Shown piece by piece: positions 5,789-13,576 of a DNA stretch of 14,157 nt. A model generated the notes under the pieces. It saw nothing but the letters and a program-made list of their open reading frames with translations, had not been told where the DNA came from and searched no databases. The DNA is from Planctomycetota bacterium (GTDB taxonomy: Bacteria > Planctomycetota > Planctomycetia > Isosphaerales > Isosphaeraceae). Where the stretch lies: assembly GCA_021818605.1 (NCBI GenBank), contig JAKAUH010000789.1, forward strand, positions 1 through 14,157, given 5' to 3'. Each line of letters starts with the position of its first letter. Position 1 is the first letter of the stretch. Position numbers and translations under genes: made by a program.

Positions 5789-6295
5789 TCAGGTGCCGCC
5801 AGGTGGTTCTTCCTGACCGACGAGGGGCACGCCGATGATCTTGCCGTGAAAAACCATGTTGGTACCGACAAAGCCCTGGCATTCGAAAATGGTATGGCGA
5901 CGATGCAGCCGCTGCCCCTTGCCAATGAGGATCAGGCGATCGCCCGGCCGGACCTGGCCGCGGAAGCGAACGTCCTCCATGCCGCCAAACGCAATGAAGC
6001 CCTCGGCGTGCAATTGAACGGCGTGGCAATAGTAGCTCGAGAGCTGCGCGGCAGCCTCGCAGATGAGGACGCCCGGCATCAACGGGTAGTCGGGCATGTG
6101 GCCGCGGACCCAGAACTCGTCGGCCGCGACATCCTTGTAGCCGATGATCATCTTGTTCGCGAGGTCCAGCTCGATGATGGCGGTGAGCTGCTCCATCTCG
6201 AACCGCTGGGGGTTCGAACGACGGATGCCCTCCTGATCGACAAGGACGCGCGAGGTATCGATGGATTCGGGGTCGACGAGGGGCGCTGGAGGCAT
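5789..6295 (-). CDS. FabZ-family 3-hydroxyacyl-ACP dehydratase
   Basis: This is a 168-residue hot-dog-fold protein of the FabZ type, which removes water from 3-hydroxyacyl-ACP in type II fatty acid synthesis. The catalytic histidine is in GHMPDYPLMPGVL (His66) and the catalytic glutamate in LICEAAAQ (Glu80), matching the FabZ layout GHFP..P..PGVL..E..AQ. FGGMEDVRFRGQVRPGD (103-119) is the usual strand following it. FabZ is usually about 140-150 residues; the extra length is an N-terminal arm. The ATG at 6295 is chosen because AAGGA lies nine bases upstream, and sequence upstream to 6523 reads as basic low-information residues. Planctomycetes often have several FabZ-like paralogues, so it may act on a different acyl chain than the main FabZ. 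Confidence 0.85.
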   Translation of the reverse strand: MPPAPLVDPESIDTSRVLVDQEGIRRSNPQRFEMEQLTAIIELDLANKMIIGYKDVAADEFWVRGHMPDYPLMPGVLICEAAAQLSSYYCHAVQLHAEGFIAFGGMEDVRFRGQVRPGDRLILIGKGQRLHRRHTIFECQGFVGTNMVFHGKIIGVPLVGQEEPPGGT

Positions 6296-6585
6296 GCGCC
6301 TCGGTCCTTTCTCGATAGCTACGTACGCGGCAGGCAGGTTCTCGCGGCCCGGGCGGAGGCCGACGGGCTTGTCGGCCGGTCGGACCCGTTCCCGCTTCCC
6401 GGACGGGTCGGGTCGCTTCGGCGCGAGTCGGATCGGCCGCGGGCCGGATGGCCGCCGGTCCGATTGGCGATGGCGGCCCCGCGCCGCGGCGCCTATGATG
6501 ACTTTCCGCCGCCAGTTCCACAAGAGGTTTCACGATCCTTGACCGAGGATGCCAGGTCCTCGCCGACCATTATCGAGGTGACGCC

Positions 6586-7410
6586 GTGTCCGGTCGAGCC
6601 CTTGGCACCATGATCACTTACGGCTATCCGGACCTCGACCTGGCCGACGAGCTGGAGCTCGCCCGGCATCTGGGCGCGTCGGTCCTTGAAATCCTGCCCG
6701 AATGGAGCCGCCTGCCCGATCCCCGCGAGCTCCGCGACCGTGTTGCCGACCGCGGACTGGCGATCCACAGCGCCCACGGATGCTGGGGCGGCCGAACCAT
6801 CCGCGCGCCTCGGGTCGACCTGGGCGCCACCGGCGATGCCGTGCACCTCGCGTCAGTGGACGACCTGAAGCGCTGCGTCGACTGGCTGGCCGAGGCCGGC
6901 GGGTCCTGCCTGGTCGTCCATCCCGGCGGACTCTCTGACCCGGCCGATCAGCCCGCACGCCGCGAGGCGCTGGCGCGCGGGCTCATCACGCTGGGCGACC
7001 ATGCCGCGGCGGCCACCGGGCCCTCGCTGCGGATCTGCGTCGAGAACATGCCCCCCGGAGTGCATCCCGGCAGTCGGATGGCCGAACTGTTCGACCTGCT
7101 CCGCGAGCTGGACCACCCGCGGCTCGCGCTGGCGCTTGACACCGGTCACGCCAACATGACCGTCGGCACCGCCGTCGAGACACTCGCCGCCGGGCACCTG
7201 CTGGCGACCACCCACGTCCACGACAACAACGGCCGCCAGGATGCCCACGAACCCCCCGGCCACGGCACCGTCGACTGGCCTTCCTGGGGCCGGGCACTCG
7301 ACGCCATCGGCTATACTGGACCGATCATGATGGAATGCATCCGGGCCCTGCGAAATGACCCGTCGCGCTACCGTCCGGAGGTGCTGCGGGTCGTCACCGG
7401 GTCTCCATAG
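6586..7410 (+). CDS. Sugar phosphate isomerase/epimerase-like TIM-barrel protein (AP endonuclease 2 family)
   Basis: It gives 274 residues of the xylose-isomerase-like TIM-barrel superfamily. Members bind divalent metals and either isomerise sugars or cut abasic DNA; sequence alone does not decide which. Likely metal ligands appear in order at strand ends: HSAH (61-64), VVHPGG (His112), ENMP (Glu153), LDTGH (Asp185, His188), THVHDN (His210, His212), HEPPGHG (221, 226) and MMEC (Glu250). The GTG start at 6586 is chosen because GAGG (6575-6578) sits seven bases upstream; the next ATG (6610) has no such site. It is divergent from the dehydratase gene across 290 bases and convergent with the 81-residue ORF at 7424. 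Epimerase/isomerase is the likelier role, as most bacterial single-domain members are of that kind. Confidence 0.85.
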   Translation: MSGRALGTMITYGYPDLDLADELELARHLGASVLEILPEWSRLPDPRELRDRVADRGLAIHSAHGCWGGRTIRAPRVDLGATGDAVHLASVDDLKRCVDWLAEAGGSCLVVHPGGLSDPADQPARREALARGLITLGDHAAAATGPSLRICVENMPPGVHPGSRMAELFDLLRELDHPRLALALDTGHANMTVGTAVETLAAGHLLATTHVHDNNGRQDAHEPPGHGTVDWPSWGRALDAIGYTGPIMMECIRALRNDPSRYRPEVLRVVTGSP

Positions 7411-7423
7411 CGCAGCGTGGGCC

Positions 7424-7669
7424 CTACCAGCGAGGCCGGCGGCCCTCCAGGGCGTCCTCGACGGCCAGTCGGACCACCTCGGGTGCGACCTGCGGGCCGA
7501 CACGATGCAGGACTTCCCGCTCGATCGCCTCGGGGGCGCCGCCGACCTGTGCCGCGAAGTCACGCCCCCATCCATGGTCGAAATCCGCCATCTCGGCCAG
7601 TCGCGCCGCCTCGCCATAGGCCATCCGATAGCCGACTCGTGACGAGAGGTCATCCGGAAGTGCGTCCAT
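7424..7669 (-). CDS. Small protein of unknown function downstream of fic
   Basis: An 81-residue acidic helical protein (MDALPDDLSS..., ending RRPRW), with no recognised domain. The stretch EREVLHRVGPQVAPEVVRLAVEDAL reads as two amphipathic helices. The start is preceded by only a weak purine-rich tract (GAACGAGAACC), so translation may depend on the upstream fic gene, whose stop lies 38 bases before. Codon use is normal for the window. The frame stops 13 bases from the end of the convergent TIM-barrel gene, which leaves little room for chance. A partner or antidote of Fic is possible but rests on position alone. Confidence 0.6.
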   Translation of the reverse strand: MDALPDDLSSRVGYRMAYGEAARLAEMADFDHGWGRDFAAQVGGAPEAIEREVLHRVGPQVAPEVVRLAVEDALEGRRPRW

Positions 7670-7707
7670 CCGTTCGGTTCTCGTTCAGCAGCCGCTGGGG
7701 CGGGCAC

Positions 7708-9036
7708 CTATTCCCCAAGCTTCAACTCGAGGTTCTCCGCGGGCACGAACACCCACGCCTTGCCGACCTTGCGCTTTCGCAGCAGTCCCCTGGCGACTAG
7801 GTCCATCAGATCGCTACGAGCCGTCTCGTAGACAACGCCATGCCGACTGCGATGCGGCTCGATCGTGTAGTGACACCCCGGATGTCTGAGGGCATGGCTG
7901 ATGAGCTCACGCTGCCGCGGGTTGAGATACGTCAGCCCCCGTAGCCGGGTCTGGAGCGACGCCAGCTCTTCGGACCGCCGGGAGATGTATCCCTGCAATT
8001 CATCAAGCGCCTGGCACACCACATCGGCATGGTAGAGCAGAAAGTAAGTGAGATCGTTACCATCGGTCTCACTATACAAAAAACCCCGCCCGTACCGCAC
8101 CGGCCCGTTGAGTATAATCCGCGATATTGTAATGTATTCAAACAACCAGTAGCCCTGCCTCAGCATCGACCAGTAGAAGAGGGCCCTGGCGGTCCGGCCG
8201 TTGCCATCAATGAAGGAATGTTCGTAAGCCAGCCAGAAGTGCAGGATGATGGCGCGCACGATGGGGGGAACAAAACCCGCCGGCAAGTCCCCGTTGGCGA
8301 AGTCGCACATGAGGGCGATGCGGCGTTCCAGGTCGTTGGCGGGCGGCGTCACGTGGAAGACTTCCTCCAGATGGTCGCCGACCACGATGTCCTCATCAGG
8401 ACGACGGAAACGTCCTGTACCGGTGGGGTCGTCGAGCGTCCCCTCGGTCATCATGGCATGAACCTCGAAGAGAAAATCCCGATCGAGCTTCCTGTCTCTG
8501 GAGTCGAGAATATGCCGGATGGTTCGATAATTGTTGAAGATCATCCGTTCATCGCGGTCCCGCGGCCGTCGCCCCGTGCGGATCATCTCCTTGGCGACCG
8601 CACGAGTAGTGGAAGCACCCTCGAGCTGGCTCGAGGTGATCGATTCCTCGATCAGCGAGCGGATGATGTAGCGGTCTCGCGTGTCGGGATTGGTCACATC
8701 GGTCACGAGCCCGGACTGCTGGATCGCGCCATGAGCCAGGGAATCCACACGGTGCAGATACCCGAGTAATTCGTCCGTCAAGTTGTAGGCGAAGGGCCGT
8801 CCCAGGCGGTCGGCGAGCGGCAATCTTCGGATCATCGCCCCTCGGCGTACCTTGAGGCCAAACCACCAGGCCTCATGCGTCAGCCCCTCGGGAGGCGTGA
8901 GGTGCCTCAGCTTGTCCCAGTGGACGTAACGCCCCCGCACCGTGGGTTCAGGCACCCGGGCGAGGATGTCGCCGATCTGGGCTCCAAACTTCTCCCACCG
9001 CTCGACTTCCGGCGGAGGCGCCTTCGGATTCTTCAT
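7708..9036 (-). CDS. Fic-domain protein with N-terminal inhibitory helix and C-terminal winged helix
   Basis: Fic proteins usually transfer AMP from ATP to a hydroxyl of a target protein. The 442-residue product has the catalytic loop HSFIDGNGRTAR (273-284), matching HxFx(D/E)GNGRxxR with His273 as the base. It also has an upstream inhibitory motif SSQLEG (135-140) of the (S/T)xxxE(G/N) kind, whose glutamate blocks productive ATP binding. The inhibitor is in the same chain, N-terminal to the Fic core, as in class II enzymes. The Fic core spans about 120-345. Residues about 370-434 form a winged-helix domain (LNPRQRELISHAL, then YETARSDLMDLVARGLLRKRKVGKAWVF), typical of Fic proteins that bind DNA. 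The ATG at 9036 has GAGG nine bases upstream. The probable operator at the promoter fits autoregulation by the winged helix. Target unknown. Confidence 0.93.
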   Translation of the reverse strand: MKNPKAPPPEVERWEKFGAQIGDILARVPEPTVRGRYVHWDKLRHLTPPEGLTHEAWWFGLKVRRGAMIRRLPLADRLGRPFAYNLTDELLGYLHRVDSLAHGAIQQSGLVTDVTNPDTRDRYIIRSLIEESITSSQLEGASTTRAVAKEMIRTGRRPRDRDERMIFNNYRTIRHILDSRDRKLDRDFLFEVHAMMTEGTLDDPTGTGRFRRPDEDIVVGDHLEEVFHVTPPANDLERRIALMCDFANGDLPAGFVPPIVRAIILHFWLAYEHSFIDGNGRTARALFYWSMLRQGYWLFEYITISRIILNGPVRYGRGFLYSETDGNDLTYFLLYHADVVCQALDELQGYISRRSEELASLQTRLRGLTYLNPRQRELISHALRHPGCHYTIEPHRSRHGVVYETARSDLMDLVARGLLRKRKVGKAWVFVPAENLELKLGE

Positions 9037-9061
9037 CGACTCGCACCTCGTTCGCGGGCAA

Positions 9062-9120
9062 ATACTAATCTCCTACTATTTTACACAGAATTAGTATATT
9101 CAGCAGAACTCGTTGTTCAA
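9062..9120 (-). promoter_or_regulatory. fic promoter with paired inverted half-sites
   Basis: On the minus strand a -35 TTGAAC (9115-9120) and -10 TATACT (9093-9098) are 16 bases apart, in an unusually AT-rich stretch. The inverted pair ATACTAAT/ATTAGTAT (9062-9069 and 9090-9097 on the plus strand) has one arm over the -10 and the other about 28 bases downstream, centre to centre. This layout suits a repressor that binds both arms. The fic winged helix is a candidate binder. Confidence 0.6.
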
Positions 9121-9342
9121 GCTGGTCTTACGACGCAAGCAGTCGAAATGTGGCGGAGCGTGCTGGGGTTTGGCGTGGTCGTGCCGAAGATGCCGGTTTT
9201 GCGGCAGTTGGGGGCAAAAGGAGCGACTCCGTCGCGAAGCGGCGGAGCGACGCGTGCCGATACCCAAGCCGGTAGAGAAGGAAGGAATCCGCCGGCGCAG
9301 GAGGTGGTGGCGCCGGCTTGATGGCGACGGGAGGGATGCTCC
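9121..9342. other. Leader region between fic and the ThDP enzyme gene
   Basis: No convincing gene was found; frames here read as Arg/Gly/Pro-rich noise. It holds a stem GCGAC-TCC-GTCGC (9223-9235), a direct repeat GGAGCGAC (9220-9227, 9244-9251), and a perfect 8-bp hairpin GCCGGCGC (9291-9298)/GCGCCGGC (9310-9317) with AGGAGG in its loop. The ribosome site of the next gene (GGGAGGG, 9329-9335) follows 11 bases later. A 5' leader with structure is likely, but no clear promoter was seen. Confidence 0.4.
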
Positions 9343-11220
9343 GTGTTGATGCCGCTGAACCGGCGAGAGGTCCTGGGTGCTTGCGGCGTCGTGGGGGTTG
9401 CGGCGGCCGGCGCGGCGCTCGGGCCCGCGAAACCCGCCCGGGGCGACCATGTCGAGCTGGGGCGTTACGTCCGTCGGACCGGCGTGCACGGCAAGATGAC
9501 CGGCGCGCAGGCCGTGGCCGCGACGCTGGCCTGCGAGGGGGTGCCGTGCCTGTTCGGCGTCCCGGGTGCCCAGAACAACGAGTTATGGGATGCGCTCAAG
9601 GCCCGCGGCGTGCCGTACATGCTCGTGGCCAACGAGTTCTCGGCGAGCATCATGGCCGATGCGTCGTCGCGGGCGACCGGCGCCGTCGGCGCGTTCGCCG
9701 TCGTGCCGGGGCCGGGACTCACGAACGCCATGACGGGCCTCGGCGAGGCGCTTTATGACAGCGTGCCGATGGTCGGGATCATCACGGATATCGACCGTTC
9801 GCCGCACGCACCGGTCGGCCAGGTGCACGGGCTGGCGAACGCGGCGATCGTCCGGCCGGTGGTCAAGATGGTGATCGAGGTCCGCCACGTGGCCGAGATT
9901 CCCGGGGCGATGTTCCACGCCTTCCGGACGGCGGCCGCGGGCGAGCCGGGGCCGACGGCCGTCGTGATCCCGTATCCGTTCTACCAGCAGGCCTGGGACT
10001 ACGACCTGCCCGCGCCGCCGCCTTATCCCGTGCCGTTTGACGAGGCGGCGTATGCCCGGGCACTCGCGCACCTGGCGGACCCGCGGCGGCGCGTGGGCAT
10101 CTACGCCGGGCTGGGGTGCGTCGACGCCGGGCCCGCGCTGGCAGCGGCGGCCGAGCTGCTTCAGGCGCCTGTGGCCACATCGGTGAGCGGCAAGGGGGTG
10201 ATCCCCGACGCGCATCCACTGGCCGTCGGCTGGGGCTACGGCAAGCAGGGCACCCGCGCGGCCGAGGAGGCGTTCAAGGACGTGGACCTGGTACTCGCCG
10301 TCGGCGTCCGGTACAGCGAGGTCTCGACGGCCAACTACGCGATCCCGAAGCCCGGCACACTGATCCACGTCGACATCAACCCCCGCAACCTGGGGCGGAA
10401 TGTCCCGACGCACGTCTGCGTCAACGCGGATGCTCGCGTCTTCCTCGACCGGCTGGTGGCCGATGGTGCCAGGGTCCGGCGAGCCCCCTGTCCCCGGCTC
10501 TGGCAGGACATCCGCAAGTGGCGGCAGGTCGACCGCTGCGAGGCGTTGAAGGTCCGCGTCGAGCCATGCGTCGACCCGATGTTCCTGCTCGCCCAGATGC
10601 GCGACGTCTTCGGTGAGGGGGAGCTGCTGTTCATCGACGTGACGGCGGCCACGCACTGGGCCTCCGAGGCGATCGACGCGCAGGCCCCTCGGCAGTACTT
10701 CACGCCGGCGGACAATCAGAGCATGGGCTGGGCGATCCCCGCGGCGATCGGCGCCCAGCGGGTGCGGCCCGACCGCCGGGTGGCGTGCGTCACGGGCGAC
10801 GGCTGCTTCCTGATGTCGGCGATCGAGATGTCCTCGGCGGCCCGAGCGGGCTTGCCGGTCAAATTCTTCGTGCTGGATGACGGCGCCTATCACTACATGC
10901 AGATGCTTCAGGAGCCGGTGTACCGGCGGACGACGGCGACGGACATCGCGCGGATCGACTACGCGGCCTTCGCGCAGTCGGTTGGGCTGACGTTCAACCA
11001 GATCGCCTGCAACGCCGACGTCGTGCCGGGCCTTCAGCGAGCGGTGGCGATGCCGGGCCCGGTTTTGACCCACGTGATCGTCAGCTACGAGGGGCGCGAA
11101 ATCCGTTGGCTGAGTGCCCTGCGATCCAATTACATCAAGAAGCTGCCCAACGACCAGAAAGTCAGGCTGGCGACGCGGATCGGCGTGCGGACGCTGTCCC
11201 GTCGGCCGGATAGCGATTGA
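9343..11220 (+). CDS. Tat-exported thiamine diphosphate-dependent enzyme, acetolactate synthase type
   Basis: The 625-residue protein has the three-domain layout of acetolactate synthase-like ThDP enzymes: PYR domain about 51-215, central domain about 237-370, PP domain about 415-585. Glu98 (ANEFSASIMADA) stands where the cofactor-activating glutamate of HEQxA lies. VPGPGLTNAMTG (121-132) is typical. The ThDP motif starts at GDG (485-487), but the usual closing NN is DD (512-513, VLDDGAY). The N-terminus has NRREVLG followed by a hydrophobic alanine/glycine stretch, which fits a Tat signal peptide. That implies folding with cofactor before export, unusual for this family. GTG 9343 is seven bases after GGGAGGG; the ATG at 9349 is also possible. 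The substrate is unknown: it could be a decarboxylase/ligase or a non-acetolactate member. The ABC genes follow after about 100 bases and may be cotranscribed. Confidence 0.88.
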   Translation: MLMPLNRREVLGACGVVGVAAAGAALGPAKPARGDHVELGRYVRRTGVHGKMTGAQAVAATLACEGVPCLFGVPGAQNNELWDALKARGVPYMLVANEFSASIMADASSRATGAVGAFAVVPGPGLTNAMTGLGEALYDSVPMVGIITDIDRSPHAPVGQVHGLANAAIVRPVVKMVIEVRHVAEIPGAMFHAFRTAAAGEPGPTAVVIPYPFYQQAWDYDLPAPPPYPVPFDEAAYARALAHLADPRRRVGIYAGLGCVDAGPALAAAAELLQAPVATSVSGKGVIPDAHPLAVGWGYGKQGTRAAEEAFKDVDLVLAVGVRYSEVSTANYAIPKPGTLIHVDINPRNLGRNVPTHVCVNADARVFLDRLVADGARVRRAPCPRLWQDIRKWRQVDRCEALKVRVEPCVDPMFLLAQMRDVFGEGELLFIDVTAATHWASEAIDAQAPRQYFTPADNQSMGWAIPAAIGAQRVRPDRRVACVTGDGCFLMSAIEMSSAARAGLPVKFFVLDDGAYHYMQMLQEPVYRRTTATDIARIDYAAFAQSVGLTFNQIACNADVVPGLQRAVAMPGPVLTHVIVSYEGREIRWLSALRSNYIKKLPNDQKVRLATRIGVRTLSRRPDSD

Positions 11221-11323
11221 TCTTCCGCCAAACCAGGGTTCTCCGTAAGATCCTCGCCGTCGCGGCCGAGGGTCGGGGCGCGTCCCGATCGTGAACGGCG
11301 GCAAGGATGGGATTGGTCCAGAC

Positions 11324-12193
11324 ATGGAAGTTCGAACCAACGGCGGCGTCAAGGTTCCCCACGCGGAGTTCTTCCCGCCGCCGCCATCACCGCGCGCGCC
11401 GAGCGTCTGGGCCAGGCGGATCGCCGAGGATCGCCGCGAGCTCGTGCGGTTCTGGCCGGTCGTGCAGAACATGGTCGTCCAGGAGCTGCGGGTCCGCTAT
11501 CAGCGGTCGCTTCTGGGCTTCTTCTGGTCGCTGCTCAACCCGCTGTTGATGCTGGCAACGCTCGGCTTCGTCTTCGCCCACATGATGAAGACGGTGTCGA
11601 ACTACCCGGTCTTCCTGTTCGCCGGCATGGTCCCCTGGAGCTTCCTGAATACCAGCCTCAACGACTCGGCAACGAGCATCATCAATAACGAGGGGCTGAT
11701 CCGGAAGATCTACTTGCCCAAGCTGATCTTTCCGCTAGCGCGGGTGTTGATCGCGCTGGTCACCTTCGTGTTCTCGATGGCGGCGATGTTCGTCCTGCTA
11801 CTGGCAATGCACGCCCGACCGTCGTGGGCGCTGTTGTTCCTGCCGGTGGTCGTGGCGCTGTTTGCCGGGTTCACGCTGGGCCTGAGCCTGATCATCGCGA
11901 CGGCCAACACGTTCTACCGCGACACCGGGCACCTGATCTCGGTGTTTCTTCAGGCGTGGTACTTCGTGACGCCGATTCTCTACCCGACGACCGAGTTCCC
12001 GGAGGGGTCGCGATGGCTGTTCCGGCTGAATCCGGCGTATTATTTCATCGAGATGTTCCAAGACGTGCTGCGCTGGGGCCGGATGCCCGAGTTCGGCGTG
12101 GTGGCGGCGGCGGCCGTGATCGCGGCGGTCAGCCTGGGAGTCGGTTATGCCGTATTCAAGTCGCAGGAAGACAAGATGGTCTTCCGGCTCTGA
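11324..12193 (+). CDS. ABC-2 type permease, surface polysaccharide exporter
   Basis: This is the membrane half of an ABC exporter of the Wzm/TagG/KpsM type, which moves an undecaprenyl-linked glycan or similar polymer across the inner membrane. From ATG 11324 it has 289 residues. The amphipathic helix with ELRVRYQRSLLGFFW (about 54-68) leads into the first of about six membrane segments (about 64-86, 96-110, 137-161, 167-194, 206-221, 258-278). Late NPAYYF (236-241) and the terminal KSQEDKMVFRL match the family. An in-frame GTG at 11291 would add 11 residues; neither start has a well-spaced ribosome site, so the start is uncertain. The ATPase gene follows 31 bases after the stop, which supports a single transport unit. 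Confidence 0.9.
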   Translation: MEVRTNGGVKVPHAEFFPPPPSPRAPSVWARRIAEDRRELVRFWPVVQNMVVQELRVRYQRSLLGFFWSLLNPLLMLATLGFVFAHMMKTVSNYPVFLFAGMVPWSFLNTSLNDSATSIINNEGLIRKIYLPKLIFPLARVLIALVTFVFSMAAMFVLLLAMHARPSWALLFLPVVVALFAGFTLGLSLIIATANTFYRDTGHLISVFLQAWYFVTPILYPTTEFPEGSRWLFRLNPAYYFIEMFQDVLRWGRMPEFGVVAAAAVIAAVSLGVGYAVFKSQEDKMVFRL

Positions 12194-12224
12194 TCGCGAG
12201 GCCAGGACCGCAACGGCATCCCAG

Positions 12225-13001
12225 ATGGAGTCACCCGACGCCCGCCCGCTGATCGAGTTGAACGACGTCTCGCTCCGGTTCGTGAACTACTCCGACAAAC
12301 AGCACTCGCTGAAGCGGGCGGTGCTCGACCTGGTGCTGCGCCGCGAGTCGGTCGCGCCAAAGTCGGAGTTCTGGGCGCTGCGGGCCATCAACCTGAAGAT
12401 CCACCAGGGCGAGCGCGTCGGGATCGTCGGCGGCAACGGCGCCGGCAAGAGCACGCTCTTGCGAATGCTGGCGCGAATCTATCCGCCCTCCAGCGGCCGG
12501 ATCGAGATCCGCGGCAACGTCGCCCCGCTGATCGAGATGGGCGCCGGGTTCAACCACGAGCTGTCGGGCACCGACAACATCGTCTTCAACGGCGCGATGC
12601 TCGGCTTTTCCAAGAGCCAGATGCTCGCGCGAGCCCAGGGGATCTACGAGTTCACCGGGCTGGGCGAGTTCGCCGCGCTGCCGCTGAAATACTACTCCAG
12701 CGGCATGTACATGCGGCTGGCCTTCGCCATCGCCACCGAGGTCCACCCGGACATCCTGCTCATCGACGAGGCGCTCGGCGTCGGCGACGCCGCCTTCCTT
12801 GAGAAGGCCAAGGTGCGCCTCCGCGGCCTGGTCGAGCGCTCCAAGGTCGTCATCATCGTCTCGCACGATCTGGGGTCGCTTCGCGAGTTCTGCAACCGCG
12901 GCCTCTGGATCCAGCACGGCCAGCTCCTGGCCGACGGCCCGATCAACGACGTCATCGACCAGTACCTCGCCCGGACCACGGCCCAGGCCGCTTCGGCCTG
13001 A
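12225..13001 (+). CDS. ABC transporter ATPase, polysaccharide export (Wzt/TagH/KpsT type)
   Basis: This is the 258-residue nucleotide-binding partner of the preceding permease. Walker A is GGNGAGKS (69-76). The signature is YSSGM (157-161), the variant characteristic of polysaccharide and teichoic acid exporters in place of LSGGQ. Walker B is ILLIDE (177-182), followed by the GVGDAAF D-loop, with the switch histidine in VSHD (His214). A long insert between the first strand and Walker A (about 22-50) is usual for this group. It lacks the C-terminal carbohydrate-binding domain of long Wzt proteins, so substrate recognition is left to the permease or other proteins. The ATG at 12225 starts the conserved part; upstream frame (from 12147) overlaps the permease gene and reads as noise. 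A short hairpin GGACG-ACGC-CGTCC (13021-13034) follows the stop. Confidence 0.94.
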   Translation: MESPDARPLIELNDVSLRFVNYSDKQHSLKRAVLDLVLRRESVAPKSEFWALRAINLKIHQGERVGIVGGNGAGKSTLLRMLARIYPPSSGRIEIRGNVAPLIEMGAGFNHELSGTDNIVFNGAMLGFSKSQMLARAQGIYEFTGLGEFAALPLKYYSSGMYMRLAFAIATEVHPDILLIDEALGVGDAAFLEKAKVRLRGLVERSKVVIIVSHDLGSLREFCNRGLWIQHGQLLADGPINDVIDQYLARTTAQAASA

Positions 13002-13098
13002 ACCGACCCGGCACCGCTGAGGACGACGCCGTCCCGCGATCACCCTGCCCGGCTCCGCCCCTTGACCGAGCAATCGGCGCGATCCGGCCGATACCCGG

Positions 13099-13142
13099 TT
13101 GATGCCGGTCCATCCCCCTTCGTATAATGTACTACTGTACAT
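13099..13142 (+). promoter_or_regulatory. Strong promoter with GTAC-N4-GTAC operator, SWIM operon
   Basis: -35 TTGATG (13099-13104) and a perfect -10 TATAAT (13123-13128) are 18 bases apart. The dyad ATGTAC-TACT-GTACAT (13127-13142) starts inside the -10 and covers the expected transcription start, so a bound protein would block RNA polymerase. The core GTAC-N4-GTAC resembles, but does not fully match, the cyanobacterial LexA box RGTACNNNDGTWC. It lies about 90 bases upstream of the SWIM gene start. Confidence 0.75.
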
Positions 13143-13182
13143 AGGGCCGTTCCGGGAGACCCGTGGCGCGGGGAACCCTGGC

Positions 13183-13198
13183 GATGGGCCGGCGGCCC
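13183..13198. repeat. GC palindrome GATGGGCCGGCGGCCC, also at 3261-3276
   Basis: The identical 16-base string occurs at 13183-13198 and 3261-3276. Each holds GGGCC-GGC-GGCCC, and each lies about 30 bases before a start codon with a good ribosome site (13231 plus; 3231 minus). It may form a leader hairpin, or be a chance match in GC-rich DNA. Confidence 0.4.
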
Positions 13199-13230
13199 GT
13201 GCCGGCCGGCCCGAGCGGAGGAAGACGCGG

Positions 13231-13572
13231 ATGACCGGTGTGGCAATCGCCCGAGTCGACCCTGCGGGAGAGATCCGGCCGCGTCGGCGGATTGTCGGCC
13301 CGGCCCGCGCGGTCTGCCGGCTGACGATGGCGATCAACGGCGTGGACTACCGGGTCGAGCCGAACCCGGCCGGGCCGTTTGACGTGAGGAAGGCGTACCG
13401 GCTGCGCAAGCCGGACGGGACGGCCTACGACGTCGCACTGACGGGCCACGGCCTGACGTGCGACTGCCCCGATTTCATCTTCCATCGGGACGGCCTGGGC
13501 CCCGACGGCTGCAAGCACATCAAGGCGATGGTGGCTTACGGATTGCTGGATCGGACCGGACGGAAGGAGTGA
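13231..13572 (+). CDS. Small SWIM zinc-finger protein
   Basis: It encodes 113 residues, most of it a SWIM-type zinc site: CDC (77-79), then 14 residues, then CKH (94-96), giving CxCx(n)CxH. SWIM fingers bind DNA, RNA or proteins in transposases, chromatin-linked ATPases and small bacterial proteins. Residues 28-62 (AVCRLTMAINGVDYRVEP..., then RKAYRLRK) form the basic beta-rich part that precedes the finger. The ATG at 13231 has GGAGGAAG (13217-13224) at a good distance. The next gene starts five bases after the stop, and its ribosome site lies within this gene's 3' end, so translation is probably coupled. A strong promoter with an operator lies upstream. No catalytic domain is present. Confidence 0.88.
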   Translation: MTGVAIARVDPAGEIRPRRRIVGPARAVCRLTMAINGVDYRVEPNPAGPFDVRKAYRLRKPDGTAYDVALTGHGLTCDCPDFIFHRDGLGPDGCKHIKAMVAYGLLDRTGRKE

Positions 13573-13576
13573 CCGG

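Noticed and set aside
6296..6523. N-terminal extension of the FabZ-family protein
   Set aside because: The added sequence is basic and low in information, while the ATG at 6295 has AAGGA upstream and gives a near-normal length.
6539..6576. Promoter with TTGACC before the TIM-barrel gene
   Set aside because: No -10 box lies at 16-19 bases; the nearest AT-rich hexamer is 23 or more bases away.
8875..9489. Frames of 148 (plus) and 129 (minus) residues between fic and the ThDP gene
   Set aside because: They overlap the fic gene or the ThDP gene start and read as Arg/Pro/Ser-rich noise without a ribosome site.
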